From assembly GCA_037178855.1 (NCBI GenBank), contig JASJZC010000006.1:6076001-6140000 (forward strand): a stretch of 64,000 bases of DNA. The letters are read 5' to 3'. The translations under genes and the position numbers were made by a program. This DNA comes from Oscheius sp. JU75 (Eukaryota; Nematoda; Chromadorea; Rhabditida; Rhabditidae). A model generated the notes under the pieces. It did no database searches, had not been told where the DNA came from, and saw nothing but the letters and a program-made list of their open reading frames with translations. Below, one piece after another: positions 23,845 through 34,389 of this stretch (within the stretch, counting starts at the first letter, position 1; every line of letters starts with the position of its first letter).

Positions 23845-26839
23845 CACGGCGTTTTACGCCCATGCAAAAAGCGTCGCCACTTTTTCTCGCGCCAATTTTT
23901 TTATTTCGAGGGCGGGAATTCAAAATTAGATCTCTTTTATTTCGTCAGCCACATACTTTCCCATCTATTATTCTTTTCCCTTTTCCACAATTTTAGGTCA
24001 AATAGATTTACTTAATGACAGAATAACTATTATAACAACAAAGCATCAAAAATATCACCAAAAAGAAGTAATTTAACAATTTAGTACTTATCAAACAAAT
24101 AATTTTGGAAGGATACTTCGTTGGCGATCATCTTTAGGCGTAGAGCAGGATCTCGAATGGCGCAGAATCTTCTCTCCTGTTCATTATAGTAAGCATGTAA
24201 AGCCTCAATGGGCTGTTCTGAAATGAGGCCCCAAGTTTTGTGTTTGACGACAAATTCCGGTACATGTTCAACGAGCATATGAAGCTTAGGAGTCATTGAC
24301 ATATCTTTGTTCGCATTTTGAAGCTCGCTTAGCATTTCGACCAAAGAGACGTTCAAATCGATTATTTCTTCTTGCGTAAGAAATGAACTTTTGGAGAAAC
24401 CTTGTACTTTCGCCAGTGCTTCCGTAAATCTCAGGTAGGATTCACTTTCATAGTCGTTGGGAAACAGGCTCCAGAGTTTCTTAGCATTTTCGTGCTGCAG
24501 CAACTTTCGAACGTGGTTACCAGTGAATTTCTGGAAATACGCTCTCTTATCTGCACCGCATTTTGAAAACATGCTCTCCAGCTCTTTCATTTTCGGTCCT
24601 GCATTGCCGAGCGCGTTGGAAAACTCATTTACTCTTTCTGTCAATTGACTTGCCTCATTCTCGGTAGCTTTCATATCTATGTTCAAAGTATTAGCCTGGT
24701 CCTGGGCACTTTTCAGACGATCATCAAAAGACATTCCTGAACAATCGCCACAGGCAAAGAAAGTCGTGTCATAACGTGCTTCAGCTTCTATGGTGAGAAT
24801 AGGCACGCAAATGACGTGATAGGCAGCTTTACACATGTCGCAGTTAATCCAACGATCTTCAGTATCGATGTTATTTGCTCTAAAATCGCGGAAGAGGCAG
24901 GTATCCCTGTGATGGCACAATTGAGTGCCTGTTTCAGGGAAGATAGTTTTAGCACGTTTCACAGCATCAAAGAGTACCAAAACTTGACGCGATCTTTTGA
25001 GCTGTTGAGTGACCGATCGATGCCTCTCCTTGGCTAGTGCTTGATCATTTTTGACAGAAGACAGCATAGATTTCAACTGACTACGTTTCTGAATGTCTAC
25101 ATTTTTCGCCACGAGATGAGCATCTTCTGCTATAGCCTTAGCTTCGAGGGCATCAATGAAAAAGTTAGCTATACCCATAATAATATGTAGCGACGGAGGA
25201 ATTATGTTTGTTAGATCGATTTTTGGAAACAGTGCATACTGCTCGTTTCTAACGCTGTCTCCCGAAAGTTTTCCGTCAACGATTGCTCGTTTTGTCCATT
25301 GTTGACTCGGAATACCTTTCGTTGTACGACGGAAATCACAGATAAGGCAGTTATGGGTAGAGGAAGGGCCCTGATGACCGTAACACTCGTAGAGGAACAT
25401 CATATCGCCAGTAAGAAACCATTCTATCTCCAGATTTTCAGAGCCGCTGCCGGTCAAGATGGTAACAAACCGCAGTGAATTTAGCTCGTCGATCTGGGAC
25501 TTGAAACAGTTATTCATGAACTGGTTACTGTCAGATCCTTTGTAGACACCTACTAAGAGGAGATTAGCTCGGGAATTAGTATTCGGGACATTTCCAATGA
25601 GGAGGCAGAGTTTGGTATAGAAACCGCCCTTATCTCCGATGATAGATACCCATAGCTTATTTCCAAACTGTTCTCCTTGCAAAAGTTTGCCGGAGTCGTA
25701 GAGACTTTGAACTCTCTGAGTAAGGGAATCGCCAATGTTCTGTAAACCTATACCGTGAGTGCTAAAATCTGCACCTTTTCCATCCTGTATAGTGAATGAA
25801 AACGGCAAATATTTCTCCCGTACTGACAGCTCTTGTGCAAGTGAATGTGTCACGTTGTACGGAGCAAAGGGATCGTGGTTCGCATGACGACTAAGATGTG
25901 TCTTCAGTCGTCTGTACATGCCCCAGGAGATATTGAAAGATTTCAACATTACCAAAGTGTCCATGGGGGATAGACGATTTTTCTTGTTGCATAGAAGCTC
26001 TATGCGTGCTCGCTTTGCTCTTTTTGCAGCAGCCTTCTTTTCTAGAATCATCACGCGAACCCTTTGCTTGAGCCTAACAATATACTTGCTCTGTCTTTCA
26101 ACGATGTTTCGAAGAGTGAAAATCGTTTGAACGAAGTTCGCATCACCTAGTTCAGCTTGGACACCACGAGACGAGGAACGTAATACATCAGTCTGAGATT
26201 TTTGACTAGATGTTAATAGTTCTGTCTGACAGGAGGCGTGATAAATTTTGAAGCCATCTCCGTCCACAAACTGACGCCTTCGCCTTTTATAGGGCGTGAT
26301 GGGAGTCTCAACTGTAACTAACGAGCGACAAGTGGAGACACTGTCGAGAAAACTTGGGGAGAAATGCATTCTATCGTCATTGAAAGTATTGGCTTCCACA
26401 AACTCTGGACCAATACTCTCTAGAATGGGCTTAACATTAGTCTGAACTAGCTTGGTATCAGTCTTTGGCTTTTTGTGACTATTGGAAAGTATACTTGGTC
26501 TTCTCTTAGCAAAGCTCGAAAAATTCGAGTTCATGGCGCTTTCACAACTTTTTAGCCGCTCGTGTTTTGAGAAAAACGGTTTATAAACTTGTTATTAGCT
26601 CTAGGTTTTTCTAATGATCTGATTTCTGCACAAAATTCTTCAAAAATAAAGAAAAAAATAAGAAACTGGAGCTCGAAGAGTAGGAAATCCGCGCAACGCG
26701 CGCTTCTTAGATTAATCTGGGTATGGTATTCTGTGCCAAAACCGATTTGAACCATGATTTTTGTAGGATACTGTACTTAAGAAAACGAGCGGCGTTTGTG
26801 CCCGATTTGAAAAAGTGGCGACGCGCGTAAAACGCTGTG
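23845..26839 (-). mobile_element. RAG1/Transib-Chapaev-like DNA transposon, copy 1 (2995 bp)
   Basis: Bounded by inverted termini CACGGCGTTTTACGC (left) and CACAGCGTTTTACGC (right, on the minus strand) and a perfect 4-bp target duplication CCTG (23841-23844 and 26840-26843). It contains a single long gene, the 817-residue transposase on the minus strand. Its length and encoded protein match copy 2 exactly. The second conserved terminal block, GCGTCGCCACTTTTTC, directly follows the first block at the gene's 5' end but is separated from it by 11 bp at the 3' end. Intact termini, an intact gene and a perfect duplication indicate a recent, possibly still active element. Confidence 0.93.
24081..26534 (-). 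CDS. Transposase (817 aa), RAG1/Transib-like core with internal PHD finger, copy 1
   Basis: Single exon. Residues 1-240 contain basic patches (KRRRR near 83; a Lys/Arg-rich helix at 154-185), presumably DNA-binding. Candidate catalytic residues are D301 (SIIGDKGG), D377 (FLTGDMMF) and E777 (SEQPIEALH). C396 and C399 (HNCLIC) lie 19 and 22 residues after D377; H752 and H757 lie 25 and 20 residues before E777. These spacings equal those of the mouse RAG1 zinc ligands C727/C730 and H937/H942 relative to D708 and E962. SLHIIMGIAN (449 onward) resembles the conserved LH...GN segment of RAG1. Between the second Asp and the Glu sits a C4HC3 PHD-like finger: C540, C546, C565, C568, H573, C576, C595, C598. 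A predicted coiled coil follows at about 605-650. No stop or frameshift interrupts the gene. Confidence 0.88.
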   Translation of the reverse strand: MNSNFSSFAKRRPSILSNSHKKPKTDTKLVQTNVKPILESIGPEFVEANTFNDDRMHFSPSFLDSVSTCRSLVTVETPITPYKRRRRQFVDGDGFKIYHASCQTELLTSSQKSQTDVLRSSSRGVQAELGDANFVQTIFTLRNIVERQSKYIVRLKQRVRVMILEKKAAAKRAKRARIELLCNKKNRLSPMDTLVMLKSFNISWGMYRRLKTHLSRHANHDPFAPYNVTHSLAQELSVREKYLPFSFTIQDGKGADFSTHGIGLQNIGDSLTQRVQSLYDSGKLLQGEQFGNKLWVSIIGDKGGFYTKLCLLIGNVPNTNSRANLLLVGVYKGSDSNQFMNNCFKSQIDELNSLRFVTILTGSGSENLEIEWFLTGDMMFLYECYGHQGPSSTHNCLICDFRRTTKGIPSQQWTKRAIVDGKLSGDSVRNEQYALFPKIDLTNIIPPSLHIIMGIANFFIDALEAKAIAEDAHLVAKNVDIQKRSQLKSMLSSVKNDQALAKERHRSVTQQLKRSRQVLVLFDAVKRAKTIFPETGTQLCHHRDTCLFRDFRANNIDTEDRWINCDMCKAAYHVICVPILTIEAEARYDTTFFACGDCSGMSFDDRLKSAQDQANTLNIDMKATENEASQLTERVNEFSNALGNAGPKMKELESMFSKCGADKRAYFQKFTGNHVRKLLQHENAKKLWSLFPNDYESESYLRFTEALAKVQGFSKSSFLTQEEIIDLNVSLVEMLSELQNANKDMSMTPKLHMLVEHVPEFVVKHKTWGLISEQPIEALHAYYNEQERRFCAIRDPALRLKMIANEVSFQNYLFDKY

Positions 26840-27478
26840 CCTGCTCACCGCGAGTTTCGAACGTGCTTTTGTGCACTGTTTTCTGCAAATTCTCGCACAG
26901 AACTCTTTGCTTATGTACACGTTCAACACTCCTCTTAAATAAAGATAATGCACTTGTAGACATCAACCCCGATACCAAAAATAGTCCAAATGTGCTGGTT
27001 AAACCATGTTTTTTGATGAGTAAGCTCCGAGCTTGCAACAACTGATTGTGTCTCCGTTCGTTATGTTCTCAAACTCATTTGAGAGCAAAACATACGAGGA
27101 ACTTGAGTATATTCAAAAGTGAGTCACCTTTTTATTCACCGGATTTCATAACATAGGGGCGGGTATTTACTCCCTGTATCAAAACACTGCCCACCTCTTT
27201 CATAAGACTCTAGGGTTCTGTCAGTTTGACTCTTTATCCTTGATCACGGGGACAGTAGCTCGACTAGTTGGACAGACCGACAGTAACAAGAAGAAGAACA
27301 TGGTTGAAATCCGCCTGGATAACATAACAAAGACAGACTGTGGCTCACAAATAGAGATGTGGAAAGGTTTTGAAACAAACAAATAAGACGAGAAGCTGAT
27401 TGCCAAGATCTGATCCATTTAACAAGTACTTCCTTTGCTTTGGGTTCTTTTGCCAATACTAACTCTCAGTCCCTGAAC

Positions 27479-28787
27479 ATGCCGAAGAGACGCTTATCCA
27501 GATCGTCCGAAGAGCCAATGGATCTCGATAGATACGGACCCGATCTCTGGCAGAACATCTTTCTCCGCAGTGACTACGAAACTTTGGCCACGTGCTGCAA
27601 GGTAATTATATCCCCTTCTTGCAATATAGCACATTCAGATTTGTAAACTGTTCCGTGCTGTTCTGAAAAGTAACCAGTTCTGGCTACTGAAATGCGATTA
27701 TGAGCGCATAGCAGTTCCACCGCTAGAATGGCGGAGATTCATGCTGAATCACGAGACAGAAAAAGCAGGAACTTCCGATGCCACGGAAAACTTTGACTAT
27801 CGCACAATCTACAGAGGAAATCCGTACTACAGGAATTTGATTCGACCTATTCGACCAGACGACACCCTGGAAACACTCGAGAAATACATGCAATTCGAGG
27901 CAGGGGGAGATGGGTTGGACTAATGAGGGTTTCTGTTTTATTGAACGCTTCAGATTCAAGCTGGAACGAATGCCAATCTCCGCAGTTGGTCATCCAGACA
28001 TTCCAGTGTGTCTGGCCACCAGCTATGAGTGGTGTAGAAGAATGTACATGATCAATTTGAAGGATTTTGGGGTAGAAGTTCGTTCTCTCATCCTTTATGT
28101 TTTCACTATTTTTTTGTTTGTCTGTCCGAACCTAGCAGAGCCCATTGACTCTAAGTTTCCTACCCTGTCGTTTCAACTTGTCGAACCCCTGTCGAAGTTG
28201 CTATCTTCGTTCAAACCTGTACTCTGTCTTGTCCAATCCTCGTTCTGAGGAATCTATCCTTTTCAGGACTGGATAATGGACAAGATTCGTCCGAAAATCA
28301 CCGTCAGCGAAATGCAGATCAGTCGCACGGACTGTGCTTCCCGTTACGAAATCTGTGTGCAGCTTCTGAAAAACAGCGAGTTCTTCGACCGGAACGTCGT
28401 TCTGCCTCGATTTGTTAGAGAAGAAAAGAGATGGGATCAGTGGGTTGGTTCGTTCATCTCTCTCATTATACTACAATGTAACGATTTACAGGTGGACGGC
28501 AATGGGAGACAGTAACTTTTGAGTTTACGGACTACCCCGTCGGTGTAAGAAACATCGGAATTCTCTCACAAGGAAAAGATGAGCAGTATTGGGCCGGTCA
28601 TTATGGGCCTAAGTTCGGAAATACCCGGGTCACCATCACCTTTCCAGAAGATATCAAGCTTCATCCGGAAGACGCGTTCCCAGATCCAGAGAAGAAGTTC
28701 CTCGGGGGCCCCACCATACCCATCCGTATGCGGACTCTACGCAATTTTGGTCTACGTGGATTGGTCCGTCATCGTAGACACTCCTAA
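27479..28787 (+). CDS. F-box protein with FBA domain (FBXO2/FBXO6 type)
   Basis: Exons 27479-27601, 27639-27913, 27954-28071, 28267-28447 and 28492-28787 give about 330 residues. The N-terminal F-box is degenerate (GPDLWQNIFLRSDYETLATCCKICKLFR). The FBA domain follows: RTIYRGNPYYRNL, WCRRMYMINLKDFGVDWIMD, DCASRYEICVQLL, and QWETVTFEFTDYPVGVRNIG with QYWAGHYGPKFGNTRVTITF. In vertebrates FBXO2/6/27 bind high-mannose N-glycans and target misfolded glycoproteins for ER-associated degradation as SCF substrate receptors; whether this protein binds sugar is not visible. Near the end are GPTIPIRMRTLRN and a basic tail. AATAAA follows about 65 bases after the stop. Confidence 0.88.
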
Positions 28788-29319
28788 AGTCTCTTTAAAT
28801 CTGTTATACATTCCTCTTTCCAATCTGTACGTAGTCTGTATATAAGAGCTTATTGAATAAACCGTTAGCGGGACTTTGAAACTGCTGCCGAATCATATTC
28901 AACGGTAGGTCTATTCCGATTTTAGATCAAGGAACAGTAGATTTCGAATCTCAGAATCAGTGTAAAGAAGTGAGTAAGTCTTTTGATAAATGTCCTTCAT
29001 TTTGGTAACTAACCACTGTTGTGTACCCTGACCTTTTTGCAGTGGACATCGTGTCCCACAACTGTCCACTTAACTATCTTTTCTTCGATTAGGGAAGGAA
29101 TCCGAAATCTTGATAAGACTCGCCAGACACTGAATAAATGCCTGGCCGACATGTTCTGGTCCAAATGGGACAGAGAAGAAACATTCAGCGATAATAAAAG
29201 GGCATTCTACCCTCTGAAATGGCCTATTTTGTCCTTATTCTCAGTCATAAAATGTGATAAAGAAACGGGATAAAAAGGCGAATTTTGATAAGGGTCTGAG
29301 ATCGACAGTTCTTCCAACA

Positions 29320-30292
29320 ATGAGGACTCTTCTTGCTCTTCTTCTCGTGGTAAGGAAAAATTCAGTAAAAGCATCTTTCTAAAATTCAGTAAAAGCATAA
29401 AAATATCTTTCAGTAAAAGCTCTTCTTGTTCGAACTCACAATTAAAAAAAAAAAAATTTCGACCACGGCAGGACTCGAACCTACAATCTTCGGATTACTT
29501 CTGGTCATTGCCGAAGTCCGACGCCTTATCCATTAGGCCACGCGGCCACAAGAACACGCCTTTCCGTGGGGCGCCTATAGGCAGGGGTCGGGTTGAGAGG
29601 GAAACAACTAAGAGTTTCACTCGACTCTTTTATGTCCGTCATTCCCCTTGACTCATGGCCGATACTCCCGTCGTGAACCGATCACTTGACTACCTACTGC
29701 CTTTCGATTAAATGACAAGTTTGATTTACCAAAGCTGAAGGGATAGAAAAAGAAACAATGTTTGATCGGAAGAAAAAATTTTCTACGAACTTTGGCACTG
29801 AATCAGAAAACTAAGGTTTAGGGTCTGGCTGCAGCCAATCTTCCCGAGTTCTACAACACTTTCTGCAACTACGAGTGAGTTCTATTCGTCCAGAAGATAC
29901 GCGAATTTGCCAGGAAACTGCCTCCAATCTTCTATGGAACCTGGACTCGTGAACCTAACGACCCGGCTCGTCCTCTGACCATCACCTGGGCCATGGTTAG
30001 CATCAACATCCCTAGCAAAAAGTGCAAAGTTTAGGCAAACGGTCAGCCTGGTTTCTCGAAGTACGTTCTGACCAGAGGAGCCAATCCCGCGACAACGTAT
30101 GTGGTAGCCTTCGATGCTGAATGGCGTGACAATCGCCGCTGGTTCATGCTGAACCCGAGAAGAATCCTGCTCGAGAAAATGATCAACGGCCAGATCTACC
30201 AGGAAAGAATGACCATCCAGCAGAACGGACTCTACCGTATTGAGGGCCAGGACGAAGTTCAGACCTTCAACATCACTCTGAAAAGAGTCTAG
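29320..30292 (+). CDS. Small secreted protein of unknown function (about 140 aa)
   Basis: Exons 29320-29349, 29822-29874, 29914-29995 and 30035-30292 join in phase and give about 140 residues. The first exon encodes only MRTLLALLLV, and with the start of exon 2 (GLAAANLPEF) it forms a signal peptide. The mature protein is compact and rich in aromatic residues (IFYGTWTREPNDPARPLTITW, RRWFMLNPRRILLEK) and has one visible Cys. I do not recognise the family. The 472-nt first intron carries a tRNA-Arg gene on the other strand and a short direct repeat; the other introns are about 39 nt. Confidence 0.75.
29361..29420. repeat. Short tandem repeat in intron (CAGTAAAAGC units)
   Basis: Three imperfect copies of a roughly 22-bp unit containing TTCAGTAAAAGC(A/T) lie in the first intron of the small secreted-protein gene, just after its donor site. 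Each copy carries TTCAG, an acceptor-like string. No other function is apparent. Confidence 0.7.
29460..29547 (-). tRNA. tRNA-Arg(TCG) with a 15-nt intron
   Basis: On the minus strand the acceptor stem GGCCGCG pairs with CGTGGTC, allowing two G-U pairs. The D-arm contains TGGCCTAATGGATAAGGC. The anticodon stem TCGGA/TCCGA encloses the loop CTTCGG...A, interrupted after position 37 by a 15-nt intron. The T-arm has the usual GGTTCGAGTCC. Anticodon TCG reads CGA Arg codons. Removing the intron leaves a standard 73-nt tRNA including discriminator G. A long T-run follows the 3' end, as expected for a Pol III terminator. The gene is nested antisense inside an intron of the small secreted-protein gene. 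Confidence 0.93.
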
Positions 30293-30472
30293 TGACTGAA
30301 AAATGAAGCATTTATCAGCAAAAAAAAGATTAACCAAATGACGGGAGACCCTTTGTACGCTTCAGGGAAATCTCTGGGAGAGAACAAAATAAGCACCTAG
30401 GGTCTAAATTGGGGAAGAAATTAGGATATGGCCGGCTGTGACAACATGCGAATAAAATGCGAAAATGTGAAT

Positions 30473-32405
30473 TTAGTAGACGTCGCTCTCACTAAAGCCG
30501 AGATCACGTCGCCGGCGCCGTACGTCGTCGTGAATGGAGCCGAGGTTTTCATGGGAAGAGTCGAGATACGTCATTCTTGTTTCTCCTCCGACGACTTCTT
30601 TTTTCGTGTCCTGCAAATTATGTTTTGTATTTTTAAAAAAGGCTTTTTAAAAGTCTGTTGAAAATATCGTTCGAACTTTAAGAAATGATGAAAACTTACT
30701 GCAAAGGGTGTGTAGGCCCACCAAACGGACAGCCAGATGCTGACCCAGGTGCCAAGAACCTGAAAAGTAGCTAATAACACTCGCCCGAGCAGCACAAACA
30801 AACCAAAAAGACGAGCCAGAAGATAAGAAGACGCCAATCAGTCAGAGGGAACATGTTTCGTCCGAATTTCACACAAATGGCGGCTTCGAGAGCAGTGATG
30901 GCGCAGTAGACCCAGCACTGCATTCCGAGTCGTTTTACAAGAGGATCCGTCGCGTAGGTATAATATTGTCTGGAATTTAGTTTTCTAAGTTTAGAAAAAA
31001 ACAACATGCCTGATAGAGGGAGCAGATATCCAGGCGATAAGAATGAGACGCCAGAAAACGACTCCGTGTTTCGTGTCGACGGCAAATACGTGTTTCAAGA
31101 AGAAAGTGTTCAGTTCGGTCAGAAGCCAGATCATGACGAAAAGATAGACGGCAACAGTTCTCTTCAGAGCGGGCACACCGAACCACTCCGTCTTGCTCCA
31201 GTTTTCCGGGGTGAACTGGAGAACGGCTCGCTTGAACTTGGCACGGTGTCCTTTGGCTTCCCTGAGGAATTTGGTCGTAACAAATATATATATATATATG
31301 AAAACTAACATGATACTCTCCCAGTGGAACTGTCTCGCGTCGAAGAACTTGCAGACCTGTAGACCGAACCAGATTCCGAGACCGTTGCAGACGAGGACGT
31401 CGAGAATGAGAGCATCCCACCAGCACTCGGCGAAATTCGGCAGCATGTTTGTGAAGACGATCTGAAGTTGGGGTGGATTTACGGCGGTAACAAAGAAAAA
31501 GAACCTCGGTGAGCTCCCAGGCGATGCTGATGTACCAGCAGAGAATGCTGTGTCGAATGAGAAGAGCCTTCATGGCCCAGCCGAGGAAGTGACCGACGGC
31601 GAAGATGTCACAATGACTCCAGATCCTGGCCAAGCTTACGTCGGAACAATTGATGGCGTAGTCCTTCTCGTCGAGTGAAGAAGCACCCAATCCTTTGGGA
31701 TCGAGCCAGGTGAGAACTCTCTTCACGTCATCGTATGATTGAAACAGCGTGAACTGGAGGATCATGAGGTAGACGACGGAGAGACCGAAAATGATTCGCC
31801 AGAGGACGGGATGAGGACGGATGAAAGGTCCGTTGGGGAAGGCCAGAGCGCTGATGATGAGGAACAGGGCCAACGTTCCCATGCAGCCGTCGTAGATATT
31901 CTTCTCCGTCTCCGAAACCGTTCTGAAAGTTTTGTCGAATGAGTTTTGACTGTTTTTGAGACTACTCGCGCCTGTTCAAGCTGACTGGAGGGTTGACTCG
32001 TAGCTTTTGCTGTTTCGTTCAGCAAGTTCATAAATCAAAACTTACCCTGTAATAGCTATGTAGACTAAAACTGCGCACACGACGAATAAAAGAGTGAGTG
32101 TGTGCGGCTTGTAGAGGACCTCGACAGTGATATCTTCGACGACGCGATCGTTGACCATCTGGAAGTGAACTCTCTCCAGTTCTTTCCGTGATTTTCTTCG
32201 CACGGTCCTATTTTTACTGAAAATGTATCAGTCACATAAAAATAACCGAGAAAGCCTACCTATCTGTATCGTAATCGGGCTCTCCTTCTGTTGTGGCGGC
32301 CGCGTCTCCCCATCTCTCGTGTGGATGTTCCTCATCGTGTTGGGAATGCGATTCGCTTATTTGTACTCGTCGTCTTGTTGCTTTCGGCTTGTCGTCATTT
32401 TTCAT
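30473..32405 (-). CDS. Phosphatidylserine synthase (PTDSS1/2 family)
   Basis: ATG at 32405 follows the acceptor-like CTTTCAGCA. Exons run to a stop at 30473. Family landmarks in order: HFQMVNDRVVEDITVEVLYK, GPFIRPHPVLWRIIFG, WLDPKGLG, YAINCSDVSLARIWSHCDIF, HFLGWAMKALLIRH, WELTE, FAECWWDALILDVL, GLGIWFGL and FKRAVLQFTPENW. The protein is multi-pass, with some ten hydrophobic segments. Members exchange serine for the choline or ethanolamine head group of phospholipids in the ER and mitochondria-associated membranes. The final exon (about 30598-30473) encodes an acidic then Arg-rich tail (HDDVRRRRRDLGFSESDVY). One short intron contains an (AT)n run at 31284-31299. Intermediate exon limits are approximate. 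Confidence 0.93.
31284..31299. repeat. (AT)n run in a phosphatidylserine synthase intron
   Basis: Eight AT units, directly visible, inside one of the short introns of the phosphatidylserine synthase gene. Confidence 0.85.
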
Positions 32406-33269
32406 TGCTGAAAGATTCGGATAGACAGATGGTCAGACGAGATTAAAAAAAGAGGCTTGAAGACGAGTTCAAGGTGGGGAATTGGAGCGCGACTACGTAT
32501 AAATGCATAGATTTCGAGAGACAAAGCAGATAAATTACTCGAAATGGTCATATTTTGACCTCATTTACAAAGTGAGAAAGAAAAACAGCGATAAAGATAA
32601 TGATTGTCAAACTTTCAAAAGTGGACCAATCTATTTTTCTGCCAAATATTACAAAAATTCAAAGATAACATCCGCCAAAGTATAAGTAAATCGTCTGTAC
32701 GGATCGCAAGTTCGATTTTTTGTTCAATGCTGTCAAGGTGAGAAGAAATTTCCGTCGAGAAAGAACAGAAAGAAATAGAAACATGACATAAGAGACCACA
32801 CGTGGCTTGTTGATTGTTTACATTCTCCGATGAAGACCTCGTGGTTTTCGACGAGAGCCAAAAGAAACACAATATTCGGACTAGACAGCTGCCGAGACAA
32901 CAAGAGGAAGTCTCAAATTGATAACTGCACTTTCCGCGAAATTTTCATGCGGCGATAAAATGGTCCGATTGTCATTCGTTAGCAGCTGCCAAGAGAAGGC
33001 GGGCCAAGTAGGGCAGAAAACAAAAACTGCGAGACAGACGAATGGGGTCACGTAAAGGCATGATTTGACCAATAAAATGACGTCAATTTGTTTGAAAACA
33101 CGCTTTAAGAGATATCGCGTAAACAAGGGCTGCTTGGTGAGAAGTCTGGCAGCTGCTGGAGGGCAATTTCACTTTTTTGAATAGGAACATATTGCAAGAA
33201 AATTTCGCCTCATTTTGGAAGAAAGGGGGAGGAGAATAAGAAACGAACGGGCTAAAAGACGCTAGAAAT

Positions 33270-33608
33270 GGTAATACTTCGGCAGGTGGCCTCGTTCTTT
33301 TTCGTTTCCCACAACTTTTTCTGCTCCAGAATTTTCTTAGTCGTCCTTTAAGTTGGCCGAACGAAGAAAGAATCCAATCTAATTTTCTACTTTCCTCAAA
33401 ATAAAGTGGTTATTTGCGACATTTTTCAAGTTAATCTGTTGCTTACTCTATTTTGCCTTGAAACAATATTTTGGAGGGAGAAAACGTCAAATCCCGTGAG
33501 AAAATGATGAAGAACAACGAGAAATATTAAAATCGTGAAGAAAGTTAAAAAGCCCGCCAACAAGAAAAAGCCGTTTGAATGAACGGGGCCACCAGCCGAA
33601 GTATTACC
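33270..33608. mobile_element. MITE (339 bp), same family as the CDC7-intron MITE
   Basis: Terminal inverted repeats GGTAATACTTCGGC at both ends extend imperfectly for about 25 bp (AGGTGGCCTCGTTC against TGGTGGCCCCGTTC). The termini differ by one base from those of the element at 22872-23274, so the two belong to one family. The interior is unrelated by eye and non-coding. I find no clear flanking duplication, so this copy is probably older. It lies between the phosphatidylserine synthase and SLC23 genes. Confidence 0.8.
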
Positions 33609-33777
33609 AGTTTTTTAAACGTTTAAAAACATATACGTTTGCCTATGTGCACCTATGTTTCAGTCTGGCAGGGGAAGGTGAACCATTTTGTGATTAACAG
33701 AACATCTTGTAAGGAAAAAGTTGGGAGACACACACAGGATTTTACACGCTATTATTCTTCTAGTATCTAGTACTAAA

Positions 33778-33926
33778 ACGTGGTAGGAAAATCACTGGGC
33801 CGGCCCGGCCCGTTCCTATATACATAGCAGGGACAACATTGACGACGACAGCTATCACGATGATTACGGTGATGACGACAAGGGCCACAATAGCCATTCA
33901 GATCCAAGCGTACATCGTAGCCACAG
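33778..33926 (-). CDS. Candidate exon of a small Cys-rich secreted protein
   Basis: After an acceptor-like CTTCAG on the minus strand, an open frame of about 49 codons encodes a Cys- and His/Arg-rich peptide (CNCGYDVRLDLNGYCGPC, then CRRQCCPCYVYRNGPGRP) and ends at TAG. The regular Cys spacing suggests a disulfide-rich extracellular domain. I could not identify the upstream exon with a start or signal peptide, so the gene model is incomplete and could be a remnant. Confidence 0.35.
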
Positions 33927-34389
33927 TTGCAAACTGAAGGCACATTTTTTACTCCAGCAGTAATTAAGAAGCATTACTTGACAGAAAATTTCCTTTCAAA
34001 TCCAGCTCAGTTCTGCGATGCTGTCTGTAACTCTTGCACTTCGTCGACAGTCTTCTTCTGTTCTTCTCCTACAGCAAAAAGGACAGAAAATGATAGAGAC
34101 ACTTTTCTGGGGAGCCGAATTATGTCTTCAAATATTTCCCCTGCCACAATCGACTCTCTCCGTTCAAAATCGACTTACTTCTCTTCACTATTCAGTATGC
34201 TGATCCCCGGCGATTGTTTTCCATGTCCGGTCCTCGATTTCCCATCCCGGGAGCCGAGAACAGAACACTAGGCGACCAACACATATGACCTTCTCCCGCT
34301 TCTTTTAAGTCATTACACCACCTCTCTCAGACTCTCGAAACGGCCTCTCCTTTCTTCTCACTACTAGCCCACATTTTCAGCCCAAAACA

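Noticed and set aside
26552-26755. 67-codon open frame duplicated at 49769-49972
   Set aside because: It is the same in both transposon copies simply because it lies in the 5' untranslated part of the element. It begins at the transcriptional upstream side, has no domain, and is not needed to explain the element.
33261-33617. 8-bp duplication around the second MITE
   Set aside because: The flanks (CTAGAAAT and AGTTTTTT) do not match, so I do not claim a target duplication for this copy.
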